DNA of 64,000 nt from Haliotis asinina (lineage: Eukaryota > Mollusca > Gastropoda > Lepetellida > Haliotidae), in assembly GCF_037392515.1 (NCBI RefSeq), contig NC_090295.1, positions 22,360,501 to 22,424,500 of the forward strand, in the 5' to 3' direction. The notes beneath the pieces were generated by a model, which saw only the letters and a list, made by a program, of their open reading frames with translations, was not told the origin of the DNA and made no database searches. Each line of letters opens with the position of its first letter. The first letter of the stretch is position 1. Positions 35,101 through 41,367 of this stretch are shown one piece after another. A program made the translations under genes and the position numbers.

Positions 35101-38100
35101 ACCATCACTCTACGCTTTATTCATCAACCAACCATTCTCCTACCACTGGGTGCGGTGGGGGAGACTAGTGGTTAAAGCGTTCGTTCGTCACGCCAAAAAC
35201 ACGGGTTCGATTCTGCACATGGGTCATTGTATGAAGACCATTTTTGGCATTTCCAGCCGCGACATTGCTGAAATAATGCTAAAAGAGGCGTAAAACAAAC
35301 TGCTACTATTCATCATTGTTCCATATCTACCAAACATTCATCACCTGCCTGACATATTTATCAACCAGACTTCCATCCGTCATCCATCAAGCCATCCATC
35401 TTTCATCAGTGTGCCGCCATCTCAATCAATTATCCATAAGTGGTTCCATTAGAGCCAGCTAGTTATGACAAGTAGTTCAAATTTTACAGTTTCTGAAGAC
35501 TCTCGGTGCACGAAAATTTGTGTCAGTTAAGTCAGTTTCGATTTGTGCATCCCCAATTGAGAAATGATTTGGGAACTTTGTTCAGAAAGTCAGGGAAGAA
35601 AATATACACGTCATAATTTCTGACAGATTCGGTGAAATTTGGAAACGAACCTGTCCAAAATATATCTAATCATTTGTCCGCAAACAACCATAAACAGGTT
35701 CTCACTAAGCTATAAATCAATTTAAGTATGTTATAACTCTTTACATATCCCATATGTTCAGAACGGAGTGTTGTCAGCTGTCCCATACATTGCCATGGTG
35801 GTGATGTCTATTGCTGGTGGTCAAGTAGCAGACTGGCTCATAAAGAACTATTTCTCAACAAGATTTGTCCGACGTGCTTTCCAATCCCTTTGTAAGTTTG
35901 TCATTCCTGACACATTTCTTTAACTTCCTTTTGCCTATGACTATCATCTAAACAAGCCACAGAATCCTTTAATTTCTGAAAGACACAGTTGATCTCTCAG
36001 ATAGTCATGGACTTTCACAATCAAAATGATAACAGATTCAAACATTGAGGATTCAGTAGCCTAAATAAGCTACCGCATTTGTCTTGACCGAGTTACGTCC
36101 CTTGGTTCTACCGGGATCTCCGATCTACTGTTCTGTATGCCTTCTACATATTTGCAAACGCCCAGTTAGCTCACAAGAGATCGACGTATGAATCCACACC
36201 AGTGCACACGCATGTACACGACCTCTTTATCACACGGTGCGGTGGGGTAGCGTAGTGGTTAAGGCGTTCGCTCGTCACGCCGAAGACCCGGATTCGATTC
36301 CCCACATGGGCACAATGTGTGAAGCCCATTTTATGGTGCCCCCCGCCGTGATATTGCTGGAATATTGCTAAAAGCGGCGTAAAACTGAAATCACTTACTT
36401 ACTCACTCTTTATCAAAAGCGTTAAGTAGTACACATTTTGGAATGAACCTAATTTTTCAGTAAAATTTGTGCAGCTTCTAACCTGTTTTGGTGCTCAAGG
36501 TTGGGACTGTGATTATCTATAAAATAAATACTGGTACAAAATAACATTTGTGTAGTGTTAATGCGACATGTTGCAGCATTCCTGTGCAGTGCCGCTTGTC
36601 TGGTGGGCGTTGGGTTTGTGACGTGTGAGAACAGATACGTGGCCGTGGCCCTCCTTACGACGGCAGTCGGCCTGGAGGGACTAGTCAACTCCGGCTACAT
36701 GGTCAACACCATCGACTTCGCCCCGAGGTAACGTACAGTGGTGGTCGAAGTATTTGTAACGTTTGACGTTTAACATGTAACGTGCTGTGATGTTCAAAGT
36801 ATTTGTAACACTTGACATGGCTGTATTTCAGGTATGCAGGTCTTCTATTTGGTATCAACAATACCATATCGACAATACCAGGAATGCTGGCTCCACTAGT
36901 CGCTGGTGCGCTGACCCCAAACGTAGGTACCGGTTTCTCAGTGTGCCAGTGTTTTCTTGTTCATCGTTGATTTACGTACAATGTAAGTAGAAGTACCTTT
37001 GTGCTGACCTTCAGTGTAAGTACATTTACCTTGTTGTTGACCTTCAGTGTAAGTACCCTTACTTTAGTGTTGATCTTAAGTGTAAGTACATTTACCTTAG
37101 TTTTGACCTTCAGTGTAAGTACCCTTACTTTAGTGTTGACCTTCAGTGTAAGTACATTTACCTTAGTGCTGACCTTCAGTGTAAGTACATTTACCTTAGT
37201 GTTGACCTTCAGTGTAAGTACCCTTACTTTAGTGTTGATCTTAAGTGTAAGTACATTTACCTTAGTGTTGACCTTTAGTGTAAGTACATTTACCTTAGTG
37301 CTGACCTTCAGTGTAAGTACATTTACCTTAGTGTTGACCTTCAGTGTAAGTACCCTTACTTTAGTGTTGATCTTAAGTGTAAGTACATTTACCTTAGTGT
37401 TGACCTTCAGTGTAAGTACACTTACCTTCGTGTTGACCTTCAGTGAAAGTACAATTACTTTAGTGTTGACCTTCAGTGTAAGTACCCTTACTTTAGTGTT
37501 GATCTTAAGTGTAAGTACATTTACCTTGGTGTTGTCCTTCAGTGTAAATACACTTATCTTAGTGTTGACCTAAAGTGTAAGTGCATTTACCTTAGTGTTG
37601 ACCTTCAGTGTAAGTGCATTTACCTTAGTGTTGACCTTCAGTGTAAGTACACTTACCTTAGTGTTGACCTTAAGTGTAAGTACATTTACCTTAGTGTTGA
37701 CCTTCAGTGTAAGTACACTTACCTTAGTGTTGACCTAAAGTGTAAGTACAGGTATTTTAACTCCTATGTAATTACCATTATTTTAGTGTTTCCCTAAAAT
37801 GTAATTGCCAGAATTTGAACGTTGACAGTAAATATACAGCTTTTCATTTTACCTGTTTGTTTGTTGTTTCGATTCGTTCCCTAATAGTTTATTGAATTGT
37901 GTTCTTTGGATGCAGCGGTATTTTGTTGTTGCTGATTGTTTTGTGTTTTGGTCATCGCTGAATTCTGGTTTTTGTTGTTGCTGTTCGTTCGCAATTTTCG
38001 CAGTGTGTCCTCTTAATCGCAGGACACGCCTGAAGAATGGAGGAATGTCTTCTACGTCTGTGCTGGCTTGATTTCTGTGGGAGCGCTCGTGTTCGGCTGT

Positions 38101-38247
38101 ACTGCTGAGACCGACATGGAACCGTGGGCGCGAGTAGCGGACTCTGAAGTGACCGTGGCTCCTCCTACACCTGCCAAAAAGCTCCCTGAAGAAAATGGCG
38201 TGAAACCAACAACAAACGACTCTGTAATCTACAGCGAACGCCTTTGA
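17080..38247 (+). CDS. SLC17-family anion transporter (sialin-like), 11 exons
   Basis: A major-facilitator transporter of 513 residues, assembled from eleven exons: 17080-17116, 19814-20025, 23003-23236, 24946-25033, 25840-25935, 28520-28647, 34499-34648, 35762-35891, 36577-36727, 36832-36922 and 38023-38247. All junction phases agree and the total is 1542 bases. TM1 has the family motif [12 protein letters not shown]. Loop 1 carries three N-glycosylation sequons (N55, N61, N66). Later hallmarks are [64 protein letters not shown] and [10 protein letters not shown]. The family includes sialin, vesicular glutamate transporters and Na/phosphate carriers. The sequence is nearest sialin-like invertebrate members, but the substrate cannot be told from sequence alone. 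The acidic, Pro-rich C-terminus is cytosolic by family topology. Confidence 0.92.
17900..18600. other. SLC17 intron 1, with degraded SINE type 2 sequence near 18080-18270
   Basis: Around 18112-18250 the text CATCCCATGCTTGTCATGGA and GGATTGTCTGGCCA recalls the second SINE family in sense orientation, heavily diverged. The rest of intron 1 up to 18600 has no recognised feature. Confidence 0.45.
18617..18682 (+). other. G-rich tract in intron 1 (quadruplex candidate)
   Basis: A run of G triplets and longer G runs (GGTTGGGGGTTGGGGG, then GGTGGTGGGAGAGGG and GGGTGGGGTGGTGGG) on the sense strand. At least four runs of three or more Gs lie within loop distances typical of G-quadruplexes. Confidence 0.6.
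19060..19210 (-). mobile_element. SINE type 1, antisense, intron 1
   Basis: GAGTGAGTGAGTCAGTCAGT, then TTTGGTTTTACGCTC, GCAGTATTCTGGTAATA, CGTTGTACCCATCAGGGAA and ACCACTTAACCACTAATC. This is the complement of the tRNA-headed SINE, moderately diverged and internally shortened. Confidence 0.8.
19480..19680 (+). mobile_element. SINE type 2, sense, intron 1
   Basis: CCCGTGAAGATCTTGGCCAG, AACCCATGCCTGTCGTAAGA, GGTCGATGCTCATGCTGTTG, CTGGATTGTCTGATCCAGAC and CATTTACAGACC match the second SINE family. The shared tail is lost. Confidence 0.8.
19814..20025 (+). CDS. SLC17 gene exon 2 (TM1 and luminal loop)
   Basis: Acceptor GACAG|GTCCTG, donor GAC|GTAAGT. Residues 13-83. TM1 is [16 protein letters not shown], followed by the conserved [12 protein letters not shown]. 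Three sequons (NVT, NLT, NLT) mark the glycosylated first loop. Phase 1 in, phase 0 out. Confidence 0.9.
20103..20322 (+). mobile_element. SINE type 2, near full length, intron 2
   Basis: A full representative of the family: TCTTCAGTAACCCATGCTTG, GTAAGAGGCGATTAACGGGA, GGTCAGGCTCGCTGACTTGG, TTGTCTGTCCAGATTCG, ACAGACCGCCACCATATAGC and a CTCACTCACTCACTCAC tail. It begins about 75 bp downstream of the exon 2 donor. Confidence 0.9.
20870..21035 (-). mobile_element. SINE type 1, antisense, intron 2
   Basis: GAGTGAGTGTGAGGGAGTTT, ACATTCCAGCAATATGACAG, CGAAACCGGGTCTTCGACAT and GACGAGTGAACACTTTAACC. It has a complete head and tail, with scattered changes. Confidence 0.88.
21036..22184. other. SLC17 intron 2, unassigned part
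   Basis: No exon or known repeat recognised. Two opposed short ORFs (21753-22073 minus, 21853-22188 plus) overlap each other and show no domain. Confidence 0.45.
22185..22540. repeat. Degenerate ~100-bp tandem repeat, intron 2
   Basis: Four starts with TTCTTAATTATCTT-like text lie near 22190, 22325, 22427 and 22528, followed by CAAAACAAAT-type blocks. That gives three or four old copies of a roughly 100-135 bp unit. Confidence 0.65.
22590..23050 (+). repeat. ~90-bp tandem array copying the exon 3 acceptor
   Basis: There are five consecutive units (about 22593, 22679, 22773, 22868 and 22951). Each runs TCTCACNAGNTTNAAG-like, then GGATAATATTTGCATTATT, then TTTCTCTTTCAGACA-like, then a version of the codons for EFDWDKSVQ. 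The last unit is the real exon 3 boundary (CTTTCAG|ACAGGAGAGTTTGAC). Units 1, 3 and 4 keep a pyrimidine tract plus AG. Unit 2 has TTTATGACAGAG instead. Confidence 0.85.
23003..23236 (+). CDS. SLC17 gene exon 3 (TM2-TM4 region)
   Basis: Acceptor TTTCAG|ACAGGA, donor ATCC|GTAGGT. Residues 84-161. It contains [19 protein letters not shown], then [20 protein letters not shown], the cytosolic-loop signature of SLC17 and MFS proteins, and ends [11 protein letters not shown]. Phase 0 at both ends. Confidence 0.93.
23455..23718 (+). mobile_element. SINE type 2, intron 3
   Basis: GGTCCCGGGGTAGAATCGGC, CAACCCATGCTTGCCGTAAA, GCAAGAGGCGACTAAGGGGA, GGTCAGGCTCGCTGACTTGG, GTCTGGTCCAGACTCGATCA and TTGCTGAGTGCGGCGTAAAA, then CTCACTCACTCAC. 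It is full length, with a small internal duplication near 23483-23530 (two versions of the CTTG(C/T)CG(T/C)AA.AGGCGA text). Confidence 0.92.
23940..24560. mobile_element. Palindromic MITE (copy 1) with a nested SINE, intron 3
   Basis: The left arm (TTAATTATAGTCTGTTTGCA, CCGATGAATTTCAGT, GTTGTTTAACAAAAGATCAT) is matched in inverse by the right arm (ATGATCGTTTGTTAAACAAC and GTTGAATAAAAACTGATCTT). The same element without the SINE is at 43985-44520, which fixes the insertion at 24281-24440. There is no transposase. Confidence 0.85.
24281..24440 (-). mobile_element. SINE type 1, full length, nested in MITE
   Basis: GTGAGTGAGTTTGGTTTTAC, GCCGCTTTTAGCAATATTCC, GGGGAATCGAACCCGGGTAC and GACGAGCGAACGCTTTAACC, then CTACCCCACCGCCCC. 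It has an intact B-box complement, and is among the best-preserved SINEs here. It is younger than the MITE it splits. Confidence 0.93.
24721..24790. repeat. (TGTGCG)n-type microsatellite, intron 3
   Basis: Alternating purine-pyrimidine GTGTGCGTG repeats about 150 bp upstream of exon 4. Antisense HTHT-type ORFs are artefacts. Confidence 0.9.
24946..25033 (+). CDS. SLC17 gene exon 4
   Basis: Acceptor GTTTAG|TCTGTT, donor ACTCAG|GTAATT. Residues 162-190 include [20 protein letters not shown], one of the strongest SLC17 signatures. Phase 0 in, phase 1 out. A near copy of the donor stands 43 bp downstream (CTATTCAG|GTAATTAT at 25076/25077) and would shift the frame if used. Confidence 0.92.
25240..25320. 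repeat. CA-rich microsatellite, intron 4
   Basis: ACACACAGAC, CACACACACGCGCGCGCG and CACATACACATACA runs. Confidence 0.85.
25400..25592 (-). mobile_element. SINE type 2, antisense, intron 4
   Basis: GTCAGTGAGTGGTGGTCTGT, GTCTGGACCAGACAATCAAG, TGATCAACAGCATGGGCATT, CAAGCCTGACCACCCGATTC and CAGGCATGGGTTACTGAAGA, then CTGGATCTTCAAGG. It is complete except for the shared-tail segment. Confidence 0.88.
25840..25935 (+). CDS. SLC17 gene exon 5
   Basis: Acceptor TTACAG|GTTCTT, donor ATAG|GTGAGT. Residues 191-222 give [20 protein letters not shown] and [11 protein letters not shown], matching the family stretch [13 protein letters not shown]. Phase 1 at both ends. The donor hexamer coincides with the tail of an antisense SINE remnant. 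Confidence 0.92.
25936..25997 (-). mobile_element. SINE type 2 remnant forming the exon 5 donor, antisense
   Basis: The intron starts GTGAGTGAGTGCGTGAG, like the complement of the SINE tail. It then passes directly to AGCATGGGATACTGAAGATT and ATTCTAACCCGGATCTTTAC, the complement of the SINE 5' end (compare 25545-25592 and 39460-39500). The ~190-bp interior is deleted. The SINE-like text begins at the first intron base. Confidence 0.7.
26190..26330. repeat. GTAGTAGCAG-type trinucleotide-rich tract, intron 5
   Basis: Imperfect GTA/GCA triplets from about 26200 to 26325 give a low-complexity Val/Ala ORF (26219-26560). No gene is inferred. Confidence 0.6.
26580..28520. repeat. 30/60-bp higher-order minisatellite ending at the exon 6 acceptor
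   Basis: The monomer is about 30 bp: TTGTTTTCCCTGTGAAGGCA plus about ten variable bases. Flanks (26580-27055 and 28360-28520) hold single, diverged monomers. The core (27055-28360) holds about 21 near-identical 60-bp dimers that alternate CCCTGTGAACTCACGGTTGC and TCTGTGAAGGCATAGTTTGT. The last diverged monomer, TTTGCCGTGAAGGCAT at 28510-28525, contains the exon 6 acceptor. The unit is a multiple of three, so long ORFs run through the array in several frames. Confidence 0.95.
28520..28647 (+). CDS. SLC17 gene exon 6
   Basis: Acceptor CCGTGAAG|GCATCGG, donor GATGAG|GTGAGA. Residues 223-265 give [20 protein letters not shown] and [21 protein letters not shown] is the family signature of the central cytosolic loop. 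Phase 1 in, phase 0 out. The AG follows A (AAG rather than CAG or TAG) and is the only AG near the required position. Confidence 0.9.
28917..28990. repeat. GT/CGTG microsatellite, intron 6
   Basis: GTGTGTGTGCGCGTGCGTGC and GTGTGTGTATGTATGTGTC runs. Simple repeat. Confidence 0.9.
29452..29612 (+). repeat. Left terminal inverted repeat of the 4.88-kb element
   Basis: Pairs with 34163-34331. It contains an internal hairpin (CTGGACT-CACAAT-AGTCCAG near 29471-29490). It ends at TTTAAACTCGCCC, where the satellite begins. Confidence 0.88.
29600..30850. repeat. ~195-bp satellite with palindromic core
   Basis: Six to seven diverged units. Each has the order: CTCGCCCATGGGCGAG-type palindrome, AATATTTNCTTTTACTC-like text, ACATCTTTTTNCATGTTTTG, TTGTAAATGAATGAAAG, ATAAGTATCAT, TTCAACTCATTTTGACTTAA and TTCCGCTAATTTAGAGCGAT. 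Clear palindromes appear near 29609, 29758-29798, 29946, 30101-30140, 30280 and 30434. Later units lose the palindrome. Confidence 0.9.
30919..31175 (-). mobile_element. SINE type 2, antisense, nested in the 4.88-kb element
   Basis: GTGAGTTTAGTTCTATGTCG, CACTCAGCAATATTCCAGCA, CGACCAGACAGTCCAGTGAT, GCGAGTCTGACCACCCGATC and CCGTTAGTCGCCTCTTACGA. It is nearly full length, with a duplicated CAAGCAT segment at its 5' end. Confidence 0.9.
31176..34162. other. Interior of the 4.88-kb element, no coding signal
   Basis: About 3 kb of AT-rich DNA with a short GAAT repeat at 31930-31951 and no ORF above 121 codons. The longest (31067-31432, antisense) overlaps SINE sequence. No transposase motif is seen. 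Confidence 0.55.
34163..34331 (-). repeat. Right terminal inverted repeat of the 4.88-kb element
   Basis: The inverse of 29452-29612, with a small AT-rich insertion near the inner end and a handful of substitutions. Confidence 0.88.
34499..34648 (+). CDS. SLC17 gene exon 7
   Basis: Acceptor GCGTAG|GTTCGG, donor AAAACG|GTATTC. Residues 266-315 include TPWKKLF, then [20 protein letters not shown] and [10 protein letters not shown], which is the family stretch AHFCNNW-YTL-T-LPT-M-VL-FD-K. Phase 0 at both ends. Confidence 0.93.
34790..35060. repeat. ~24-bp CATC-rich minisatellite, intron 7
   Basis: Repeats of CCATCAACCATCAATCTAGC plus TGCCAG or TGCCAT. The period is about 24 bp and the edges are degenerate. 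Confidence 0.9.
35149..35300 (+). mobile_element. SINE type 1, sense, intron 7
   Basis: GGTGCGGTGGGGGAGACTAG, TGGTTAAAGCGTTCGTTCGT, GGGTTCGATTCTGCACATGG and GCTAAAAGAGGCGTAAAAC. The tRNA-like head and B box are present, and the CTCAC tail is lost. Confidence 0.9.
35762..35891 (+). CDS. SLC17 gene exon 8
   Basis: Acceptor GTTCAG|AACGGA, donor CCCTTT|GTAAGT. Residues 316-358 give [20 protein letters not shown] and [20 protein letters not shown]; the family has NG-LSALPY and G-ADWL. Phase 0 in, phase 1 out. Confidence 0.93.
36235..36411 (+). mobile_element. SINE type 1, reference-quality full-length copy, intron 8
   Basis: GCGGTGGGGTAGCGTAGTGG, GTTCGCTCGTCACGCCGAAG, ATTCGATTCCCCACATGGGC, GTGATATTGCTGGAATATTG and CTAAAAGCGGCGTAAAACTG, then TCACTTACTTACTCACTC. 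It shows the tRNA-like head with internal RNA polymerase III A- and B-box-like segments, and the tail shared with type 2. Confidence 0.95.
36577..36727 (+). CDS. SLC17 gene exon 9
   Basis: Acceptor TTGCAG|CATTCC, donor CCCGAG|GTAACG. Residues 359-408 include [39 protein letters not shown] and VNTIDFAP, two predicted TM helices. Phase 1 in, phase 2 out. Confidence 0.92.
36832..36922 (+). CDS. SLC17 gene exon 10
   Basis: Acceptor TTTCAG|GTATGC, donor CCAAAC|GTAGGT. Residues 409-439 give [20 protein letters not shown] and [25 protein letters not shown] is a classic SLC17 motif. Phase 2 in, phase 0 out. Confidence 0.93.
36985..37760. repeat. 33-bp minisatellite rich in GTAAGTA, intron 10
   Basis: About 23 units of ACCTTCAGTGTAAGTACATT plus TACCTTAGTGTTG, some with CCCTTACTTT or GATCTTAAG. 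Two-unit and longer patterns recur, so there is higher-order structure. Nearly every unit carries GTAAGTA, a consensus 5' splice site. The 190-codon [14 protein letters not shown]-type (37001-37573) is the repeat read in frame. Confidence 0.95.
38023..38247 (+). CDS. SLC17 gene exon 11 (stop codon)
   Basis: Acceptor AATCGCAG|GACACG. Residues 440-513 begin [20 protein letters not shown] (last TM helix), then the acidic tail typical of the family, ending SVIYSERL before TGA at 38245-38247. Phase 0. Confidence 0.92.
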   Translation, partial: DTPEEWRNVFYVCAGLISVGALVFGCTAETDMEPWARVADSEVTVAPPTPAKKLPEENGVKPTTNDSVIYSERL

Positions 38248-39259
38248 ACACGAATTGAGTTATGAAATCTCCACGTTACCCCAGTTTGGAACTTCAGCTG
38301 AGTTTATCAAATTCATATTTTAATGGGACCATTTGCCAGTATCGTTTTGCCAGAAACACAAACTTCGTTTCCATTAGCAATTACTCCTCGGTCAGACACC
38401 ATTTGCCTCTCGACGACTTGTTTCGTATGGTTTCCAAGGAGTGACAATATTACGATCGATAAAAAGAAGTTATTTTTATCACCTTAAGCGACGAAACGTA
38501 CGAAATTCTAAGATACATGTATCCAAGGTAATATGTTTAGTAATATTAAAACTCTTAGTATACCTGTGTGTTATCCTGTTGTATGCCATCATAAGTCTCT
38601 GGAGCAGAATGCATTGATTATATTTAGCTACCAATTAATAAGTAATATATTTTAAATTGTTCACTGGTCACGAGGGAGACATAGGTTGAGCTTTTCCCTT
38701 CGGGTTCAAGAAACATAAACAAATAGCGAGGGCACACCAATCCACGGGCCCTGAGGGACCAGTGAACAACGGATTTATCGTACCGAAAAACTCAATGACA
38801 ATTTTGAATTTTATGAAGCACGGGTAGAAATGGTCGCTAGACTTTCCTAACGACAAGAAAACGAGGTTTATCTTCCTTCCATTGATTTGCATTCGAAAAA
38901 TATATGTCATTAAAGGATTTCATACGTGATTTAATGTTATTCGAGATAAAGTATTACTACCACGAAGTGTGAAGAGTTCGGCCTTGCCGGCGGGGTACAC
39001 GGAAATGTTACACGCTTGTACATCAAAAATAAAAGAAGAGCGTTCAGCCAATCAGAAAGCGACAATCATGTGTGAGGCAAGAAAACTTGTATGTAATACG
39101 TAAGTTATTCAGATTTCGACAGGTTTCATCATTTAAAAAGATGTTTGTTTCACATTTAAATCAATTCATGTGTAAACATTACGTTTAAACAGTATGGAAT
39201 ATTTCGCAAAATTTAGTTCAGAACACTTGATCGAATGTAAGTGGCTACATTTACAAAAG
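38248..39259. other. 3' UTR and flank of the SLC17 gene
   Basis: Non-coding. ATTAAA at about 38545 and AATAAA near 39026 are candidate polyadenylation signals, unproven. An antisense 80-codon ORF (38668-38910) has no recognisable domain. Confidence 0.4.
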
Positions 39260-39505
39260 TGAGTGAGTGAGTTTAGTTTTGCGCCACACGCAGTATTCCA
39301 GCTATATGGTGGCGGTCTGTATATAATCGAGTCTGGACCACACAATCCAGTGATCAACATCGTGAGCATCAATCTGCGCAATTAGGACACGATGACATTT
39401 GTCAACCAATTCAGCGAGCCTGACCACCTGATCCCGTTAGCCGTCTCTTACGACAATCATGAGTTACTGAAGATCACTTCTAATCCGGATCTTCAGGGGT
39501 TTTAC
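39260..39505 (-). mobile_element. SINE type 2, antisense
   Basis: GTGAGTGAGTGAGTTTAGTT, CGCAGTATTCCAGCTATATG, GAGTCTGGACCACACAATCC, GCGAGCCTGACCACCTGATC and CGTTAGCCGTCTCTTACGAC, then CTTCTAATCCGGATCTTCAG. Full length. Confidence 0.93.
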
Positions 39506-39534
39506 ACTAAATGTTTCATGGGTAGAATATGTGG

Positions 39535-39615
39535 GTGGATCGATGCTCGCAATGTCAGTCACTGGCTTGTCTGGTCCAGACACGATTAATTATAGACCGC
39601 TGTCATATAGATCGA
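39535..39615 (+). mobile_element. SINE type 2 fragment, sense
   Basis: GGATCGATGCTCGCAATGTC, GCTTGTCTGGTCCAGACACG and TATAGACCGCTGTCATATAG. This is the 3' half of the family, abutting an inverted copy. Confidence 0.75.
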
Positions 39616-39894
39616 AAAAGCATTGTCTCGGCGATAAGCAACAGTCACTACTGCAGATATGAATTGATACCCCACTGTGCGACCCATATCTTTTGAGATA
39701 ATGTGTAAAGCACTCCCGTATGCGAGGTAATGTTCGAATGTTTGGACCAAAATTGAGAAATTTGACCTGGTTTTCTGTGATCCTGTAATATCAGTATGAG
39801 TGCTATTTCCTTTCCCCCCTTGCTTCGCCATTTTCCTTTCTGAGAAAGCAGGATTTGGTGGTCATGTAAATGATTTGGTTGCCAAATGTAATCG

Positions 39895-39990
39895 TATCGC
39901 AGATCGATGGTCTTGCTGTCAGTCCATAGTCTGAGCCAGACTTGATAATATACAAAACGCCGTCATATAGCTGGAATATTGCTGAATACA
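39895..39990 (+). mobile_element. SINE type 2 fragment, sense
   Basis: GCAGATCGATGGTCTTGCTG, GAGCCAGACTTGATAATA and CGCCGTCATATAGCTGGAAT, then ATTGCTGAATAC. Confidence 0.7.
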
Positions 39991-40159
39991 AACAACAAAC
40001 AGGTTGTTTTCTTTGATAATATGAGGCTGGTTACTCGCAGACGTTGACGTTTGACGTTAACGTTTGAGGCTTGCCTGATTGTTTCTGAATTATCTTACCC
40101 CCCTCAGCCACCGCGACTTCCGCAAAGTGTAATCCCAAATATGACATTTGATGATTTTC

Positions 40160-40830
40160 TAAATGGCATTGTTTGTTTACAAAACGACTCCAATGCTTGC
40201 AAGTAAGTGTTTTCTCGTCTGATCTTGCTGACTTGCTTTGGAGATTGTACGTGCGCTTTTCGACGTTTTTCAAATAAAAGAAATATTAACAGCTTCGAGT
40301 TTCAAAACAGCATTATATATATTCAAGCGAGTTCAGACTTAAATATATATATTTATCAAACGTACAAACCAGCAATAATCAGGTTGTGTACCTCCCGAAT
40401 GCATGGTACATAAAACAATAGACAATGCCCTATCCATGTCACTGTTCCCATCTGTAAACCGTAATTCCTATGTTTAGACGAATATTACTTTACATTCTAT
40501 ACATTTATAAATTAGTCTCCCAGGACCCCGCAGAGCTCTAGCAGAGGAATGGAAGCTTCTTTATGAGCTTGATAAGCTTTTTTAAGGAGCATGAGAACAA
40601 GGTACGTTTGTTTACATAACGGCACCTTTGTTTCCAGGTGGATATTTTCTCGTGGGATCTTGCTGACTTGCTTTGGACATTGCTTAAGCTATGAACGGTG
40701 TAAGATCCAAATACACACACGTGCGTTTGTTTACATAACGGCCTCTACTTTTCCAACTGAATCTGTTCTCGTCGCGGACTTGTGGACATGCTTTGGGGAT
40801 TTTACATGAGCTTTCCGATGTTATTAAATA
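40160..40830. repeat. Dispersed ~110-bp direct repeats (three copies)
   Basis: GTTTGTTTACAAAACG or TTTACATAACGGC, then TTTCTCGTNNGATCTTGCTG and ACTTGCTTTGGA, then a GAGCTTTNCGA-like end. Copies lie near 40165-40285, 40608-40710 and 40725-40830. No protein is implied. Confidence 0.65.
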
Positions 40831-41367
40831 ACGTGATTATGAATATCTATTATTATGAATATACGCATATTTTGTATACATGTTGGGGATGTATTACAGA
40901 TGAAACAAAATGCTACTCAGGACGAGGAAAACCCCACATACACACATTTGGAAATATAAGACGCACAGCTTGTAATAACACATGAAGATATGTTTTATCA
41001 AATCATCAACATTATCATTGTTGTTTAAAACAGGTTAATTTAGTTTAAAGCAACAAACTGAGAGTACTTCACAACTGTCAAGTACTTTTTAAAAAAATAC
41101 AGAAGGGAGAAAGCGTTCTTGTTTAAGGTAACTCTGATGTTCATACACAAATATGAAATCCTCCTAGAGAGCTCAAATCTGCATTAGGTTAGCCCCGGAA
41201 ACACGAGTCTTTTCTTTTCTGTCTGTTCTTTTGAAATGGTGACATTTGACATTACAATGTTAAGCATGATAAAAAACAAACAAAGAAAACCCCCAAAACT
41301 ACTTTCCCCAGTTTGTCTACCTTCTTGTACTTCTTGTACTGGGAATTTCAATCAGCAGTGTCAGTGG
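40831..41367. other. Intergenic, no feature recognised
   Basis: AT-rich 3' flank of the minus-strand GALNT gene. Nothing further is recognised. Confidence 0.5.

Noticed and set aside
36235-36320. tRNA gene suggested by the B box GGTTCGATTCC in many SINEs
   Set aside because: No cloverleaf folding was apparent, and the head is always joined to the SINE body. They are tRNA-derived SINE heads.
37001-37573. 190-codon ORF of 11-residue hydrophobic repeats
   Set aside because: It is the 33-bp intronic minisatellite read in frame; there is no flanking gene structure.
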